Source of the DNA: Stagonosporopsis chrysanthemi
Taxonomy: Eukaryota; Ascomycota; Dothideomycetes; Pleosporales; Didymellaceae
Reading direction: 5' to 3'
DNA length: 64,000 bases
Assembly (NCBI GenBank): GCA_022560025.1
Contig: JAFISE010000056.1
Span: 121,360 to 185,359, forward strand
Shown here: positions 34,848-44,900 of the stretch, piece after piece
How the letters are laid out: each line of letters starts with the position of its first letter
Numbering within the stretch: position 1 is the first letter of the stretch
Notes under the pieces: generated by a model
The model's input: only the letters and a program-made list of their open reading frames with translations
The model's database searches: none
Told to the model about the DNA's origin: nothing
Translations under genes and position numbers: made by a program

Positions 34848-36463
34848 CTATAATGCTACATCCTGCTCCATGCTCTCGGTCGCCTGTGGCTGGCCACTCT
34901 GGTTTTCCTGCCCAGGGATAATAAGCTCCTCTTCCCGGTTCTCGTCGATGAATTTCCTTTCGCTGACGTGTTCGCCCTCCTTTGGTGCGACCCATACGTT
35001 TGTGTTGTTCTTCTTCTGGCCGGGGCTGTGCTTGTACTGACAGCGCGGGTTCAAGCAGGGGTTGAACTTGCACATGACTGAGCTGTGCGAGAACTTGCAA
35101 TCCGGTGTTGTGCAGTCAGCGCCATTGCGGCATGGCGGTGCAGAAGGGTGCTTGTACGGGCAGTTGACTGGGTCACGGCAGTTCGGCCAGAACGCGCACT
35201 CCTGCTCAGACTGAAACTGCTGTCGCTTCGCCGGCGAAGGGTGCTTGCCTGCACACTTCTTGTTCTTGCACGCAGCTCCAAACTCACAAGTGGTCTCCAT
35301 GTCGACGGTAGTGCCCGGGGGAGCCGCCGGCGACTGGTGGACGAAGTGGCACTCTGGGTTGGTGCATCGTAGGTTGAACTTGCACATGGTCGACGACGGT
35401 TCAGGCCTCACGTTCTCAACCTCCATACCGTCTCCGTTTTCGCCTGCAGGGCCGTCGGTCATGGCGTCGTCCTGGCCTTCCTTTTTGGTGAACTTCGTGG
35501 ACGGATGCATGCCACCACGGCCTCCACGCCCACCTCGTCCACCGCGTCCTCCCCTGCCGTTGCTGAAGTTAGGGTTGACATAGGGTGTTGCGCCGGAAAA
35601 GATCTGCTGCATCATCTGGGCCTGCTGCTCGTACATTTGCATCAGCGCCATCTGCTGCTGTGGATTCAGGCCCATGCCAGCATTCATGCCGCCGTTCTGT
35701 GGCACGCCGGGCATGCCGCCCATGTTCATGCCATTCATTCCGTTCAAAGGCCCGGGAGCACCGTTGATATTGCCGACCTGGTTCATGCCTCTGCCGTTCG
35801 CCATGGCTTCGACTCCGCGACCGAGGTTCTGGCCACGGGGGCCTCGTGGGGGGTCGCGATTGTTCCTGCCAACACCCCCTCCGCCGCGAACACGATGTAA
35901 AGGGTCGTCGTTTCGGTTCATCTGTCTGTTCACTTGATTAAGCATGTTGCGACCTCCACGTGCTCCGCCACGTGCTGAAGGCGCACCGCTGCCGTTGCGC
36001 ATAGCTTTTGGTCCTGTTGGGCTGTATCGGGTCAGTCTGTGTCGCCAAAGAGAAAAGCTGATGGGTTGACATACATGCCCTCTTGGGCTTCTGAAGCTCC
36101 TTCCATGTCGGTATCTTGCCCGCCAGGCACAAAGGGAGCTGCGCCGCCGTCCATGGGCTGATCTAGAGACGGCGCGGTCTGCGCACCGCCCCCAGCAGCC
36201 TGCCGCTGCAACGCGTCAATCTGTGCAAACAACCACTGTGCAAACTCCTGTGTCTCCGTGTTCTCGGGCCCCAGGTCAAGCAGATCGTTGGACAGCTCTG
36301 CGGCGACTTGTGACTGGTCCTTGCCGTTGGCCAGCATGAGGAGAATGTACTCAAAGAGCGTTGTGTCGTCACCACCAGTTGTCCACCCATTCTCAGCGAG
36401 CTTGGGCTGCACGACCTGCTGAAGCTGCGCCGCAAGAGGCGACTCGTGGGAGAAGTCAGCCAT
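34848..36463 (-). CDS. NAB2: Nab2-like nuclear poly(A)-binding protein with CCCH zinc fingers
   Basis: Exons 36463-36075 and 36021-34848 are joined by a 53-nt intron (GTATGT...GATACAG) and encode 520 residues. The N-terminal helical domain (residues 1-100, PWI-like in Nab2) is followed by an acidic Met-Glu linker. RGG-type tracts come next, including a run of seven GRG/GRG-like repeats near 35500-35570 and a Met/Asn/Gly-rich stretch. Five CCCH fingers lie near the C-terminus: CKFNLRCTNPECHFVH, CEFGAACKNKKCAGKH, CAFWPNCRDPVNCPYKH, CRNGADCTTPDCKFSH and CKFNPCLNPRCQYKH. Nab2 proteins bind poly(A) RNA in the nucleus and couple tail-length control to mRNA export. The C-terminus is acidic. Confidence 0.93.
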
Positions 36464-37973
36464 GATGGCGGCTGTTCGGGGAGGGAGGAGGAAGTCGGTG
36501 TGGAGGACGTGGGTCAGAAAAGTCTCGTGGACGAAGTAGTGGCGACCGGCGCGCCTTTTCGCGTTTCCTTGTCGCGCTGTATATGCGACTGTCAACGAGT
36601 GCGAATCCGAGACGTGTAGATACGGTGTGTGTGAGAAGGGCGCGTGGCGGTTGTCGCGTAGAAAGCAGCTGTATGGAGATTGTCCTGAGGAAGGCTGTTC
36701 GCTTGCCTCAGCAAGACAATTAGTGGCTCGCGGCAATCCCCGTTCCTGCTCTTGGCGTACGTGCGCCCGTTCTTTGCCTCAAGTTCAAGCGCCCGCGTGT
36801 TGCTTAACTGCGAAGTGCAGTCTTACTAATGTCTGCGGCCAAGGTGCCTTGAGACATACCAATAATGCATCGTTTTGGCGTCTCGCAAAAGACCTTGGAG
36901 TGGCTTCTCAAAGTCTCCAAGTGCTTTGTCACCGCCACCACAGCCACAGGTGCACCAGCTTCGAACTTGGTCACGTTACGCTATTTCACGTGAAGCATCA
37001 TGATTCTCCAGCGTTCATCCTCCGCAGATACCGTTACAAGAATGGCGTCTGTATGGGCATGATTGCAAGAAAACAATTACGCCACGACAAGGTGTGGCGT
37101 AGGAAGGCGCCAGTCCATCGCCATGATAATTTGGACGATATGGTATTTGTTCGAAGACACCTGCTTATTAATCAATCTTATGAGTATGTACATGCGATAG
37201 AACGGCAGCACGAGCACCCGCGTCAGGGTCCAATCATCTCCCAGTGTTATTATGTCCAAGGTTGTCGAGGTGATTGAGGCCCCGCGGAGGCAGGCTCACG
37301 TGTGGACGCGATTGGGTGCTGTATGGACTTAAGCTGTTGGAATCACAGCACTCCCCAGAAGTGTCGGTGCAGCACTGCGCTGACGTGGACGCACACAAGC
37401 ATCTTGCAGACATTAGCAATCTGGGAACTGGGGCATCTTGAATTCTGTCATGCACGCAGACTCGAGAGCTGTCGAGATCCAGAGGTAACAGCAACGTGGA
37501 ATAGTGACTCCGAAATTGCTAACTTGAGGCCGCTTCATGACAAATCCATCCTATCAGTTTTTGCAGTGCTTGTTTACAGCAGACACATGTGCGGGATGGT
37601 CCGAGGATACAGCCCCCTCATTATTTGCTGTCAAGGCCCAGCCTCTTCCTTGGGAAGGAGCTAATTGCATCATGGCATCGTCGCGTCGTCCAGCGCCAAA
37701 TCTGACGGCGCTTGCGTCGCCCGGCTTTTGCCTGCTTTTCCACTTCATGCGCATCGAGGATCGTCTTTCGCAGTCGTGATTGCTGTCACTCTTTCATCTC
37801 GAGTGTGTTGTCGCGAGCTACCCCTCCCCAACATCACCACCCGGCTTCCCCGGAGCTGGCCTATCAACAAACCGGCGGCTGTTTCCCCCGGCGACCACGG
37901 ATTTCCGTCGACGCATACATACTTCCCGGCTGCCGCTCAGTACGCATTTCGGTGCTGCTCGAGAATCTCCACG
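36464..37973. other. Divergent intergenic region, NAB2 and small membrane protein
   Basis: About 1.5 kb between two genes transcribed away from each other. No coding frame, repeat or RNA gene was recognised. The stretch just upstream of 37974 is open in all three frames, but without recognisable similarity. Confidence 0.5.
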
Positions 37974-38585
37974 ATGCCTGCAGTACCCGAATTCCTCAAT
38001 GCGATTGCGCAGTTGGGCAATGTCGCGCCTCGCGCATTCGGCAGCGACAGCCTGCTCCCGCGCGAACCTGCCATTGACCTCGCAGCCATAGCGCAAGATG
38101 TGCCTCGTACCGCGCAGATGGCCAAGCGACAGCAAATGGTCATACAGCAAGGCATAATACCCACCTACTACAACCTCTCCGGCCCCGAACCAGGCACAGT
38201 GGTCGGCATTGTCCTAGGTAGTGTGGGCGGCTTCCTGCTCATCGTCTGGCTGCTCTATTCCCTCACGAACAATAGGGGTGGCGCAACGACAGCGATGGCA
38301 GGTGAAGAAGAGATTGTGGTGCGCAGGCCGAGACGGAACTCGCACGGCAACCGGTCACGGCGAAATTCTCATGCGCAGATGCGCGAGGTCAGCAGAAGCC
38401 CAAGGCAATCGAGCGGGCGCTCGCACATCATTGTGGATGAAAGGAGAGCGCCGCCTCCGCCCAGGACAAGAAGCATCATTGTGGAGGAGCGACGAAGAGT
38501 GCCGAATGACGATGTTGTCGAAGTGATTGAAGAGCATGAGGAATTTAGGGAGCGGAGAGGCAGCCGGAGAGGAGGCTACCGGTGA
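37974..38585 (+). CDS. Small single-pass membrane protein with Arg-rich tail, function unknown
   Basis: A 203-residue reading frame starting at the ATG at 37974. The first about 75 residues are extracellular-like or lumenal; they are followed by PTYYNLSGPEPGTVVGIV and a transmembrane helix with small-residue spacing (VVGIVLGSVGGFLLIVWLLYSL, about residues 80-102). The C-terminal half is cytosolic-like, rich in Arg, Ser and Glu, with near-repeats RSHIIVDERR and RSIIVEERRR. I have seen comparable single-helix proteins as uncharacterised conserved products in filamentous fungi, but cannot name a family. The frame is open further upstream (to 37665), yet that part lacks the compositional features of the protein. 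Confidence 0.72.
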   Translation: MPAVPEFLNAIAQLGNVAPRAFGSDSLLPREPAIDLAAIAQDVPRTAQMAKRQQMVIQQGIIPTYYNLSGPEPGTVVGIVLGSVGGFLLIVWLLYSLTNNRGGATTAMAGEEEIVVRRPRRNSHGNRSRRNSHAQMREVSRSPRQSSGRSHIIVDERRAPPPPRTRSIIVEERRRVPNDDVVEVIEEHEEFRERRGSRRGGYR

Positions 38586-39325
38586 GCATCTCTTTGTGCG
38601 ACAGTTGCACAAGATCTGCACTGGGTTGAGTTGATGCTAATGCAAACAGGTGATCAATGCCACCGAGACATGCGCCGGTTAGCTGGTACATCAACCACAT
38701 TTCTTAGACCGCAGACGTCAACCTGCCACGTCGTAGTCACCCTAGGATACCCTGTTTCTATTGATTTCGTCCGATGTACCTGTTTCACCGCACATGAATA
38801 GGCTCTTAACGCCTAAGCAACGCTGTTGGTGCATATTTTTTTACTGTATACTAACGGAGCACACGGCGGTGTTGGCCCAACATGTTCCTGCGGTCAACGA
38901 GAGACGTGTTGAAGAAATCGCCTACGTGCAAGATAAGAGTAATGGTGGAAGACGTACCCTGATCTAGCAAATAGTATATAGCAAAACCACAAACTCTAAG
39001 GTGATTTTCGACCTTGATATCAAGTTGAAGCTGCACGGTATGAAAGACACAGGAAGTTGGACTCGCGCTTGCTCTCATTGCAGCGTAGGTGGGTTCACCT
39101 CATCTCTACCTCTCCTCTTGCACCAGCTGCCTTCACCCCTCACCAGCAACCTCGAGACTGACAAATTTGCCCACGTCACCTCACCTCACCTTACCTGTTG
39201 GCTTCACCGCGCCTTCAAACCCCTCAGCCAACCCTCTCCGCCTCGCCTTACCTCTTCTTTACCTTCCACTCGATATCAACAATCGCAACACGAACAAACA
39301 CAATCGCCCTCAGTCGCACGCCTCG
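38586..39325. other. Intergenic region upstream of the F-box gene
   Basis: A 0.74-kb stretch with no convincing gene. The last 200 bases are CT-rich, as is common just upstream of fungal start codons. Confidence 0.5.
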
Positions 39326-40768
39326 ATGGCCCCAGACCCGCCGTCTCTGTCAGGAAGGCAGACGCGTGCCAGAACCAAGGCCATGGCAAAACAAGCTGCA
39401 GCGCCGCCCTGGACGCCCAACACATCCATTATGGACATGCCAAACGAAGTCCTCCGCGAGATCTTCCTCAGCATCGACGAAGAGTTCTCGCGATCGCTAT
39501 GGAGCCTCTCTCTTACTTGCAAGCACTTCCGCAATGTCATTGAACAGCACTGCGAGCCCGACTACAACCTGCGAGGCAAGTGAATCGAGGACCCGTATTC
39601 GCTCATGGAGAGAATTAGGGCTCAGCCTCATCTGAAAAGGATTCTGAGGGTGCTGAGGATGGAGTATGACTACATGAAGTTTACGAAGCATACGGAAGAA
39701 GAAGTCGAGGCTCTCGTGTCCGCGCTAAACCTCGAATCGTATGGTATTCCCGAGTCCGTTGAGGCAAGCTATGAGGGGTTGTGGGCAGATAATGGTGGCC
39801 CTGTCTGGCTCAGTCTCCGCTTACCAAAGGTCGAAACTATCGAACTCTCAACAAAAACAGCAAGCACAGACCTTGGCCATGTACCACTCATTCAGATGCT
39901 CCACGAGTATCACTTCGAAGACACGCTTCACTCTCACGGGTTTAAGAAGTTGAGGAATCTTATTCTAGCAACTCCACGAACCTGTGAAGGTGGCATCTTA
40001 CTCGAAAGCCTTTGCAGTGCGGACTTCGTGTTTCCCAGGTTGAGGAAAGTGAATCTCATCGATTGCAAAATGGATTTCTCGGCTTTTCTATACTGCATTC
40101 ACAATGCCAAATCACCTGTGACCGATCTAGAATATCATCAAGACCAAGAGTCAATCACGCGCTCTTTCTACTGCGAAGCTTGGTCTATGTTCAAGAAGCT
40201 GAAAGTCCTTTGTCTGCACGTTGAACATACCTACTTGTTCTACGACGAGCACAAGCAAAGACCGCGCTTCGTAGAAGCTCTGAAACCCTTGGCCCAGTCG
40301 CTCGAGGATCTTCGCATTTATTCGAACGAACAGTACCAGTCAAGAGACAGGAAGTTCGCGAAAATGTCTCCGCACTGTCCTGCACAGCCGAGTATGAAGT
40401 TTTTCTCAAAGCTACTGTTCCTTGCGCTTACAGATGTATCGCTCGTAGGCGTATCAACAACTGGGCCAATGCACTGGCATCAATCTCCCGAGGACACACT
40501 GAAGGATCTGGCAGAAATGTTTCCTGAATCGCTCGAGACCTTCACACATCTGCTTTGGGATGGACCGACCAGTTTCTCGCATCCGAAACCTGAACAACAA
40601 GCGATTTCGGCTTGGAAAGACGTCTGGGATGCGAGCTACATATACGATACAGAGTTTCCAATCTTGAACAAGGTCATGGTACAGGAGTATGGAATCTATG
40701 GCTTGTCAAAAGACGAAAAGGTCATTCGGAAGCCGGAGGACTCAAACTGTGGCAGCTCGGAGGACTAG
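39326..40768 (+). pseudogene. F-box-like protein with an in-frame TGA
   Basis: The frame starts at the ATG at 39326 and encodes a basic leader, then an F-box-like segment MDMPNEVLREIFLSIDEE...LSLTCKHFRNVIEQH (about residues 36-75). A TGA at 39581-39583 stops it after 85 codons. The same frame resumes immediately (IEDPYSLMERIRAQPHLKRI) and runs to 40768. The rest is a leucine-rich, LRR-like C-terminal region as in fungal F-box proteins that recruit targets to SCF ubiquitin ligases. An intron at 39580-39618 (GTGAAT...TTAG, 39 nt) would restore the frame, but it would be very short and would remove coding-like sequence. CGA to TGA is a simple C-to-T change. I rate it a probable nonsense allele. 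Confidence 0.65.
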
Positions 40769-41048
40769 GTCTTTATGTGACAATATCACCGCCTAGACTT
40801 TCTTCGAGGGAAAGGAAGCGACGAATAGGACAATTTGTTCATTGAGCGAAGCCCCGGGTTCAATACGGCGTCTTCTGTACGTACAAGCAAATTCTTATTT
40901 GGCTTTATATATTCTGACTAGAGCCCAAAACTAGGCAAAAACCTAGCCTTGTTGATGTTCAATGATTTTATTCAAAGAAGCTGAAGTAAAGAAATATGTG
41001 CAAAACTTCCAAATTGACACGTGCACTACCAACATCTAGCTACCCTTT

Positions 41049-42227
41049 TCAAGGTATCTCATTCACAGTGTTCACCCTCTTTATCTCAACCGCATTGATA
41101 GCTTGTCTATTCCTTGCACTCATCTCATACACCATTTTCCTCAGCCTGTTAATACTACCCAAAGGCTGATGCTCAGTTAATGCATCCCAAGGATTCAGCT
41201 TCATCTGATCTTCCCAAAACGTTCTCCGCTCCGCAGTGAGCGCATCCTGAGGCGGGAATTCTACTGTAGCAACAGTCTGATACGGCGCCGTGGCTTCGTC
41301 CCATACCACCGAGCCGTCCTCTGTCGGGTGGTGAGAGGAATCTGTGCCCAGCTGGACCTGAGGCACGCATCAATACACATGTCACACGGGGGTCGGTTAG
41401 GGTATGTAACAACGCACCTTGAGTTCATACTTCGCGCCATTTGAACCAAAGTACTCCACCAACCAGCCCCTCAACTGCTCCCTCGAGTCCCTGCTCTGCA
41501 CCTTCTCATTCCTTCCCGTCATCTCCTCCAGCACCGGAAACAACCCAATATGCCCATACCACTGCCCAAACCGAAACGCGCTCTGCGTATAAAAGTTGTG
41601 GCTGATCATATTAGTATTCGGCAACTGAAACGGCGCCGCCTGCTTCAGCGCATCGGTCCTCAACTTGGTGGCAGCCCCGAGCTTGAGCGGCGAATCGAAG
41701 TGCTTCTCCCGCAGCTGCATGATCTCCAGACACGTAGGCAGATCCGTCAGCTCAATCATGGGCGCGTTGTTGAAGAAGAAGTCCTGCGTCGTCGCGTCCT
41801 GGTCTGCGTCGGGCAGCCGCTCGCCGCTCACGCCGAAAATGCGCAGGCCCAGGCCCCGGGGCCCGGGTTCTTGGTCGGCTTGCAGGAAGACGGGCTCGTT
41901 TGCGTAGCGGGCTGCTACGTCGTATGTTTTTCCGGGGGTCTTGAAGAGGCCTTGTTGGAGATGTGGGGGCAGGTTTGGCAGGACGGTTAGTTTTCCCTTC
42001 ACAATGCCTTGGGTTTTGACGTGGGTTGCGCGGAAGCAGTGGCGGTGCTGGTCGAAGTTGTGTTGTTGCATCTTGTTCATTGTTTCGCCTATTTTTCGAG
42101 CTGTTTCTTCTTCATCAGGTTGGATGGACTCGACGCCGGGCGCGTTCCATGCGAGATATGCATCATTGGGTGGCGCCGTGGACAGTGCGGCTTTAACATC
42201 GTTGTAGGCGTTAGTGATGGTTTCCAT
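41049..42227 (-). CDS. Small catalase-like haem protein (catalase core family)
   Basis: Exons 42227-41418 and 41357-41049 with a 60-nt intron (GTGCGT, CCTAAC branch, CTCAG) encode 372 residues. This is shorter than classical catalases and close to SrpA/mini-catalase-type proteins. The distal haem site is HRHCFRATHVKTQGIVKG (His about 69), comparable to the catalase R-x-x-H-x-K-G-x-G region. The proximal ligand pattern RxxxY appears as RKMVY (Tyr about 347), followed by a conserved-looking SARNRQAINAVE. Other landmarks are FNNAPMIEL-like FFFNNAPMIELTDL and SAFRFGQWYGHIG. It may decompose peroxide or act on organic hydroperoxides; the substrate is not evident. No peroxisomal C-terminal SKL is present. 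It is divergent from the TDT transporter. Confidence 0.88.
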
Positions 42228-42673
42228 TTCGAGGCTGAGGATGGAGTGGCAGGGGTGAACAAAGTGACAAGGGTGAAGGATATGTTTCGTAATTGAGTAT
42301 TTATCATTTTATTATTGGTCTAGAGATGCGCGACGTCATACGAGCATCATGGAGAGATGAAGGTGCGATCGTCGAGTATTATTTGGGATGATGCTAAGTG
42401 AGCGTTTACGTGGACTTTGCGGACCATATCAAAGTCCTCAATGAGCCACAAACAAACCTTACATCGGTATTACTGTAGGCTTGATTTACAATTGCCAACA
42501 TCTGAGTTGTGGATGAGATTCCCCATTGACGCGGTCCACGATTACGCTAGCTCCAGTCTGGGAAGGCGCACAATCCTTTGACGTCAACATATCCAGATAT
42601 CCAGCGCACTACCAACCTTCGAACAATACTTTTCGAACAGAATACCAGCAATTCACAGATCATCGCGAACGCA
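42228..42673. promoter_or_regulatory. Divergent promoter, catalase-like and TDT transporter genes
   Basis: This 446-bp interval lies between two divergently transcribed genes and should hold both promoters. No specific element was recognised. The frame upstream of 42674 is open from a TTG, which I do not count as coding. Confidence 0.45.
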
Positions 42674-43885
42674 ATGCCTGAGAATACGCCTCTGCTCGGT
42701 CAATCGCGAAACAGCAACAGCAAAAACAGCCTATCATGGAGTCAACGCCTGCAGCATCTGTCATGGGCCAACTTTGAGGTGACAATGAGCACCGGAGCCT
42801 TAGCGACGTTGATCGGCCAGCAGCCTTACAAATTTCCTGGCATCGATGCGATTGGACGGTTCTTTGCCATATTCAACATTGTGCTGTTTGTTACCTTGAC
42901 CGGATGCATCACGTTTCGATTCGCTTCAACACCCGGTAGCTTGGCTCGAAGTCTTCACCATCCCCACGAAAGTTTCTTCTTTGGCGCGTACTTTGTGAGC
43001 CTGGCGCTCATCTTGTACTGCGTTGATCTCTACGCTGTACCGCTATGTGGTGACTGGCTGCTCAAGGCCATTGAGGCACTGTACTGGACGTACGCTGCCA
43101 TCGTTGCGCTGGTCGCTGTCTTCCAGTATCACATCATCTTCGACCGTGTGAAGCTCCCAGTCACACACGCTCTTCCCGCGTGGATACTTCCGATTTATCC
43201 ATATCTAATGCTTGGCGTTGTGGGCAGTGCTATCTTGAAGAATCAGCCTTCGACAGCAGGCCTTCCAATATTCATCGGCAGTATCGCCTTCCAAGGACTA
43301 GGCTGGACTGTTGCCTACTTTATTCTGACCATTTACGTTACTCGCCTAGTTAACAGCGATCTTCCAGCACCACCGAAACGCCCAGCAATGTACGTGGCCG
43401 TAGGACCAGCAGCTTATACTGTGAATACATTCGTTGCACTTGGCATGCAAGCGCCGAAGCACATACCAAAGGGGTTTCTGGGAATCGACAGCATTCCTGT
43501 GGGCGATGTCTTCAAGGTTGTCGCTGTCGCTGTCGGCGTTTTCATGTGGCTCGTGTCGTTCTGGTTCAGTGCGCTTAGCACGGTCAGCGTTCTGATCTCT
43601 GCAAAAGAGTCGCACTTCACACTCAACTACTGGGCATTCATCTTTCCAAACGTTGGCCTGGTGACCGCGCTACTTCAAATTTCAGAAGCACTTGAGCTTA
43701 GCAGTGTACAGATGGTCTGCGCTATTTCAACAGGCGTTCTGACATTACTCTGGGTGTTTTGCGCTATCATGCATGTTCGTGCACTTGTGCGGAAGGAGAT
43801 ACTATGGCCCGGGCAAGATGAGGATATGGAAGATATGGATGGTAGTCCTGGAGGAATTGGCGATGATGCAAGCAGTGATGCGTGA
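42674..43885 (+). CDS. TDT-family transporter (tellurite-resistance/dicarboxylate, SLAC1-like)
   Basis: A single exon of 403 residues starting at the ATG at 42674 (MPENTPLLG, with a dileucine-like motif). About ten hydrophobic segments follow. The first, FEVTMSTGALATLIGQQPY, matches the F-x-x-x-M-x-T-G start typical of malic-acid transport/TehA/SLAC1 proteins. Further landmarks are AWILPIYPYLMLGVVGS, VAVGPAAYTVNTFVALG and NYWAFIFPNVGLVTALLQ, all matching fungal TDT proteins. Members export or import anions such as malate, sulfite or nitrate across the plasma membrane. The C-terminus is acidic (DEDMEDMDGSPGG). The substrate cannot be assigned from sequence alone. Confidence 0.92.
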   Translation: MPENTPLLGQSRNSNSKNSLSWSQRLQHLSWANFEVTMSTGALATLIGQQPYKFPGIDAIGRFFAIFNIVLFVTLTGCITFRFASTPGSLARSLHHPHESFFFGAYFVSLALILYCVDLYAVPLCGDWLLKAIEALYWTYAAIVALVAVFQYHIIFDRVKLPVTHALPAWILPIYPYLMLGVVGSAILKNQPSTAGLPIFIGSIAFQGLGWTVAYFILTIYVTRLVNSDLPAPPKRPAMYVAVGPAAYTVNTFVALGMQAPKHIPKGFLGIDSIPVGDVFKVVAVAVGVFMWLVSFWFSALSTVSVLISAKESHFTLNYWAFIFPNVGLVTALLQISEALELSSVQMVCAISTGVLTLLWVFCAIMHVRALVRKEILWPGQDEDMEDMDGSPGGIGDDASSDA

Positions 43886-44035
43886 GCTTGAAGGATACAC
43901 GTGGCAAGCGATGTTATTTCCTGCTGTCACAGAGAAGCCATGCACATGCAAAACGCCTCTTCACGTTTGCAATAATACCATAGTCCATATAATCTGATTT
44001 CGTACACTCGCCACTCTTTGAGCTACACCTTAACA

Positions 44036-44296
44036 ATGTCTGCTTATCTCAACACCCCAGTGCCCGTCAACACCATGGTCTGCATGAACTGTGGTGTTGA
44101 GTCATTTGCATGGTTAGCTGAGGTCTTTGCTTGTCCCGTATGCGGCAATTCTGAGTTCGTCTTCCCAACGTTCTTAGGTAATGATCAATCAGAAAACAGG
44201 GAGGAGGGTCCGAGTGCGAGTTCCAATGTTGGAGAAGGCAGTGCCTACCCTAGACCGGAGAACAGGAAGAGAAAGAGATCACCGAGTCTTGATTAG
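44036..44296 (+). CDS. Small zinc-ribbon protein, 86 residues
   Basis: A short frame starting at the ATG at 44036, 150 bp after the transporter stop codon. It encodes two CxxC knuckles, VCMNCGVESF and FACPVCGNSEF, spaced by 15 residues between the inner cysteines, as in a zinc ribbon. A Ser/Glu-rich linker and a basic nuclear-localisation-like tail (RKRKRS) follow. No family can be named. The spacing of the four cysteines and clean composition make it a plausible gene despite its size. Confidence 0.6.
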   Translation: MSAYLNTPVPVNTMVCMNCGVESFAWLAEVFACPVCGNSEFVFPTFLGNDQSENREEGPSASSNVGEGSAYPRPENRKRKRSPSLD

Positions 44297-44819
44297 GAAC
44301 TCTGGCTAGCTCTTCATTAGTCGAGAGCTTAGCTAGTCAAATGGCTCATAGTGCTTAACCTGGTAATCATTGATCAAAGTAACGTTGCTTGCGCACAATT
44401 CTATTCGCTGCTTACTCGTCCGCTACTTCATCTTTTCCGCTACCTTAGCACTCCCAAATCTCGAAATGAGAGGGGCAGCAGTCGAACAGAGTATCAGACC
44501 CGGTGTAAAGTAGTGCTGATACACTAGTAGCCTTTTCAGCCAGCTGACGACGGGCGAAAGATGTCTGCTGTTGATCAAGCTCTGGGGAGGGGGAGGGGGG
44601 GGGGGGGGGGGGGGGAGCGGCCGGCTTTTTCATGTGTTACCCAGCTAACCGTCTCTTTCGTCGCTTGGAATGCCGCAATTGTTGGGGGCGCCCCCCGGCC
44701 GCGGCCNNNNNNNNNNGGTCTCATAGGCAGGACGTTCGTGGGTTGAGTTTATGTGGCTTTGTGGTTGGGTGGGGGGGGGGGGGGGGGGGGGGGGGGGGGG
44801 CGGAGATCGGCCAGCTTTA
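44297..44819. other. Intergenic region with poly-G tracts and assembly gap
   Basis: The stretch downstream of the zinc-ribbon gene contains a 21-base G run (44595-44615), ten unknown bases (44707-44716) and a 30-base G run (44771-44800). No gene is recognised. Confidence 0.7.
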
Positions 44820-44900
44820 TCATGTGATACCCATGTAACCGTCTCTTTCGTCGCTGAGAATGCCGACATTGTTGCGAGCGAGCCCCGGCCGCGGCCGCTC
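44595..44900. repeat. Two diverged copies of a poly-G-led segment flanking a gap
   Basis: A G run followed by about 90 bases is present on the left (44595-44706) and again on the right (44771-44897). Shared blocks include TAACCGTCTCTTTCGTCGCT, then AATGCCG and CCCCGGCCGCGGCC; the copies differ at roughly one base in five. The right copy overlaps the C-terminal codons of the oxidoreductase-hydrolase fusion. This may be a true tandem duplication or a misassembly at the homopolymer. Confidence 0.75.
44707..44716. other. Assembly gap (10 N)
   Basis: Ten undetermined bases, probably a placeholder of arbitrary length between contigs. Confidence 0.98.

Noticed and set aside
40845..40875. CCGGGTTCAATAC resembling a tRNA B box
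   Set aside because: No matching A box at the right distance and no acceptor or anticodon stems could be drawn.
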